Positions 6,714 to 8,360 of a stretch of 8,360 nucleotides of DNA are shown here, in pieces. The notes beneath the pieces are model-generated. The model had not been told where the DNA came from and did no database searches. It worked only from the letters and a program-made list of their open reading frames with translations. The translations under genes and the position numbers were made by a program. The stretch comes from Campylobacterota bacterium (lineage in GTDB: Bacteria > Campylobacterota > Campylobacteria > Campylobacterales > SZUA-545). The stretch's first letter is position 1, and each line of letters starts with the position of its first letter. The DNA lies in the NCBI GenBank assembly GCA_003561815.1, contig PWVP01000024.1:1-8360 (forward strand). The letters are read 5' to 3'.

Positions 6714-7207
6714 TGCGTATCTACTTCATCCGTCACGCCATTGCCGAGGATCGCGAGCAGTTTGCCCTCGAGGATCACCTCCGCCCCCTAAGCGAAGCGG
6801 GCCGCGCCAAAGCCAAAAAACTCTTTAGGATCTACCGTCAGCTGCTGCCGGATCTAAGCCGGATCTACACCTCCGAAGCCACCCGCGCCAAGCAGACTGC
6901 TCAGCTGCTCTCAGAGGCGTTTAAGGGCGCTGCGATCACGACCGCTAAAGAGCTCAACCCCGGTGCGGACTACGACGACTTTAAGCGGCTGCTCAAACAG
7001 ATGGACTTCACAGAGGGGCGCTCGGTAGCGGTGGTGGGCCACGAGCCGGACTTCTCGACAATCTTGGGCGAGGTGCTCTGTAGTGGCGTGCTCTATCTGG
7101 AGGTTAAAAAGGCGTCGCTTATCGAAGTGGAGATAGGGCTGGACGGACGCGGCATCCTGAAAAACCTCCTCTCACCCAAACTCGCACTCCAGCTCAAAAA
7201 GGGCTAA
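6713..7207 (+). CDS. sixA: SixA-like histidine phosphatase
   Basis: The protein belongs to the histidine-phosphatase (phosphoglycerate mutase-like) superfamily. The phospho-acceptor motif IRHA gives R7 and H8, R58 lies in SEATRAKQTA (54-63), and the second histidine is H110 in VVGHEPDFS. The length of 164 residues and lack of an insert after the RHG motif fit SixA, which dephosphorylates phosphohistidine in phosphotransfer proteins, rather than a glycolytic mutase. The physiological substrate cannot be read from sequence. No signal peptide is present. The ATG overlaps the hydrolase stop (TGATG) and pseB begins one base after its TAA, so it is embedded in the operon. Confidence 0.85.
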   Translation: MRIYFIRHAIAEDREQFALEDHLRPLSEAGRAKAKKLFRIYRQLLPDLSRIYTSEATRAKQTAQLLSEAFKGAAITTAKELNPGADYDDFKRLLKQMDFTEGRSVAVVGHEPDFSTILGEVLCSGVLYLEVKKASLIEVEIGLDGRGILKNLLSPKLALQLKKG

Positions 7208-7208
7208 G

Positions 7209-8201
7209 ATGTTCAACGATAAAACCCTGCTCATCACCGGCGGCACCGGCAGTTTCGGTCACGCCTTTTGCCGCCACATTTTAGAGCACTTCTCGCCCAA
7301 ACGGCTGATCATCTACTCCCGCGATGAGCTCAAACAGTACGAGATGGCCCAGCACTTTAGCGATCCGGCCCTTCGCTTCTTTATCGGGGATGTGCGCGAT
7401 GGCAGCCGACTCAAAATGGCGATGGAGGAGGTGGACTTCGTGGTGCACGCGGCGGCGATGAAGCAGGTGCCCATCGCCGAGTACAACCCCATGGAGTGCA
7501 TCAAAACCAACATCCACGGCGCCGAGAGCGTCATTACCGCCGCACTTGAGACCGGGGTGCAGGCCGTTATCGCCCTCTCCACCGACAAGGCGGCCAGCCC
7601 CATCAACCTCTACGGCGCCACCAAACTCGCCTCCGATAAGCTCTTTGTGGCGGCCAACAACATCCGCGGCAAGCGGCCCACCCGCTTTAGTGTGGTGCGC
7701 TACGGCAATGTGATCGGCTCGCGGGGGTCGGTGCTGCCCTTCTTTAAAGCCCAGCTTGAGGCGGGGGCGAAAAGCCTGCCCATCACCGATGAGCGGATGA
7801 GCCGCTTTTGGATCACCCTCGATCAAGGGGTGCGCTTCGTGCTAAACAGCTTCGAGCGGATGCAAGGCGGCGAGATCTTTGTACCGAAGATCCCCTCTGT
7901 CAAGGTGGTCGATATCGCCCGCGCCCTGGCACCCGATCTGCCCTTAAAGCACATCGGCATCCGACCGGGCGAGAAGCTCCATGAGGTGATGATCCCCCGC
8001 GATGATGCCCACCGTACGCTCGGCTTTGAGGATCACTACCTCATCGAGCCGACCATCCAGTTTGCCACACCGGTCTGCTACGAAACCAACGCCCTGGGTC
8101 AGAAGGGCGAGCGGGTCTTAGACGGGTTTGAGTACGCCTCGGATAGCAACCCCCACTGGTTATCGGGTCAGGCGCTTGAGGGTCTGCTCCATGGGTACTG
8201 A
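7209..8201 (+). CDS. pseB: UDP-N-acetylglucosamine 4,6-dehydratase (inverting), pseudaminic acid pathway
   Basis: PseB performs the first step of pseudaminic acid synthesis, converting UDP-GlcNAc to a 4-keto-6-deoxy sugar with inversion at C5. The sugar ends up on flagellins or surface glycans. The 330-residue product is an extended short-chain dehydrogenase with the NADP-binding GGTGSFG at 11-17, the STDKA motif (D126, K127), YxxxK with Y135 and K139 in LYGATKLASDK, RYGNVIGSRGSVLPFF (164-179) and IRPGEKLHE (251-259). STDKAASPINLYGATK is typical of the FlaA1/PseB group. The pathway assignment is strengthened by the pseC-like start that follows. It begins one base after the sixA-like stop and overlaps pseC by 11 nt. 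Confidence 0.95.
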   Translation: MFNDKTLLITGGTGSFGHAFCRHILEHFSPKRLIIYSRDELKQYEMAQHFSDPALRFFIGDVRDGSRLKMAMEEVDFVVHAAAMKQVPIAEYNPMECIKTNIHGAESVITAALETGVQAVIALSTDKAASPINLYGATKLASDKLFVAANNIRGKRPTRFSVVRYGNVIGSRGSVLPFFKAQLEAGAKSLPITDERMSRFWITLDQGVRFVLNSFERMQGGEIFVPKIPSVKVVDIARALAPDLPLKHIGIRPGEKLHEVMIPRDDAHRTLGFEDHYLIEPTIQFATPVCYETNALGQKGERVLDGFEYASDSNPHWLSGQALEGLLHGY

Positions 8202-8360
8202 TCGCTACAGTACCCAATCTATCGACGAGAGCGATATCGCCGCCGTTGTTGCCGCGCTGCGATCGGAGAGTCTAACTGGCGGATCGGCACTCGAGGCGTT
8301 TGAAGCAGCGCTTTGTGCCTACACCGGCGCAAAGGAGGCGATCGCCTTTAGCAGCGCCAC
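8191..8360 (+). CDS. pseC: UDP-4-amino-4,6-dideoxy-N-acetyl-altrosamine transaminase, N-terminal part
   Basis: PseC is the PLP-dependent aminotransferase that acts on the PseB product. Only the first 56 codons are inside the window. They read MGTDRYSTQSIDESDIAAVV, then LRSESLTGGSALEAFEAAL and KEAIAFSSAT at the edge. The 'Y..Q.I...D...V...L.S..LT.G..' opening and the 'FEAALCAYTGAK.A.AF.SAT' stretch are characteristic of the DegT/DnrJ/EryC1 sugar aminotransferases, and position after pseB points to PseC. ATG 8191 overlaps the end of pseB by 11 nt and has GAGGG at 8178-8182, 8 nt upstream. The PLP lysine lies beyond the window. Confidence 0.9.
   Translation, partial: MGTDRYSTQSIDESDIAAVVAALRSESLTGGSALEAFEAALCAYTGAKEAIAFSSA

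Noticed and set aside
6713..7207. Phosphoglycerate mutase, suggested by co-transcription with enolase
   Set aside because: The protein is too short and lacks the extended region after the RHG motif; size and motifs fit SixA-type phosphatases.
7281..7826. 181-codon minus-strand frame opposite pseB
   Set aside because: Composition is rich in Gly, His and Asp as expected from reading antisense GC-rich codons; pseB is unambiguous on the plus strand.

Overview
The window looks like a chromosomal segment of a Campylobacterota (epsilonproteobacterial) bacterium, unusually GC-rich for that group (roughly 60% in the core genes by eye). The main reason is gene order. A fliQ / MqnA-MqnD-family pair diverges from recA-eno-(small coiled-coil membrane protein)-(AMIN-like exported protein)-aroK, which I recall from Helicobacter, Campylobacter and Sulfurimonas relatives. 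Futalosine-type menaquinone synthesis and a pseudaminic-acid pathway (pseB, start of pseC) fit the same group. Genus and species cannot be fixed from the sequence.

Left edge (1-531, + strand): the last 27 codons of a gene that resembles the tail of a RelE/ParE-type toxin, then a small HipB-like helix-turn-helix regulator with a good sigma70-type promoter and a 10-bp palindrome in its spacer. Its stop codon overlaps an ATG that opens only a 14-codon reading frame, where a HipA-like partner might be expected. This looks like toxin-antitoxin debris.

Minus-strand cluster (532-2109): transcribed leftwards from a divergent promoter region, it holds a MqnA/MqnD-family menaquinone enzyme (GTG start), fliQ (flagellar export gate) with a 1-nt overlap, and then a lower-GC orphan gene whose D-X10-E-L-K pattern suggests a PD-(D/E)XK nuclease-like fold. 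That last gene (about 46% GC, almost no GATC) appears acquired and is convergent with the HTH gene.

Divergent regulatory region (2110-2202): a 24-bp imperfect palindrome puts a TAAAAT -10-like box on each strand, which can explain recA to the right and the mqnD-fliQ unit to the left.

Plus-strand operon (2203-8360 and beyond): recA, eno, FtsB/DivIC-like, AMIN-like, aroK, alpha/beta hydrolase, sixA-like phosphatase, pseB and pseC are packed with overlaps or gaps of at most 11 nt and no visible internal terminator. Housekeeping genes (recombination, glycolysis, shikimate pathway), envelope genes and flagellin-glycan genes therefore probably share a transcript. Together with fliQ on the other strand, the locus has a flagellar and envelope flavour.

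I see no rRNA, tRNA, CRISPR array, insertion sequence or convincing Rho-independent terminator, and no gene-free stretch over 300 bases. The most unusual global signal is strong over-representation of CGATCG (26 copies by hand count). No clearly new system is evident. The best candidates for a second look are the acquired nuclease-like gene, the partnerless HTH gene and the uncharacterised membrane/AMIN pair between eno and aroK.
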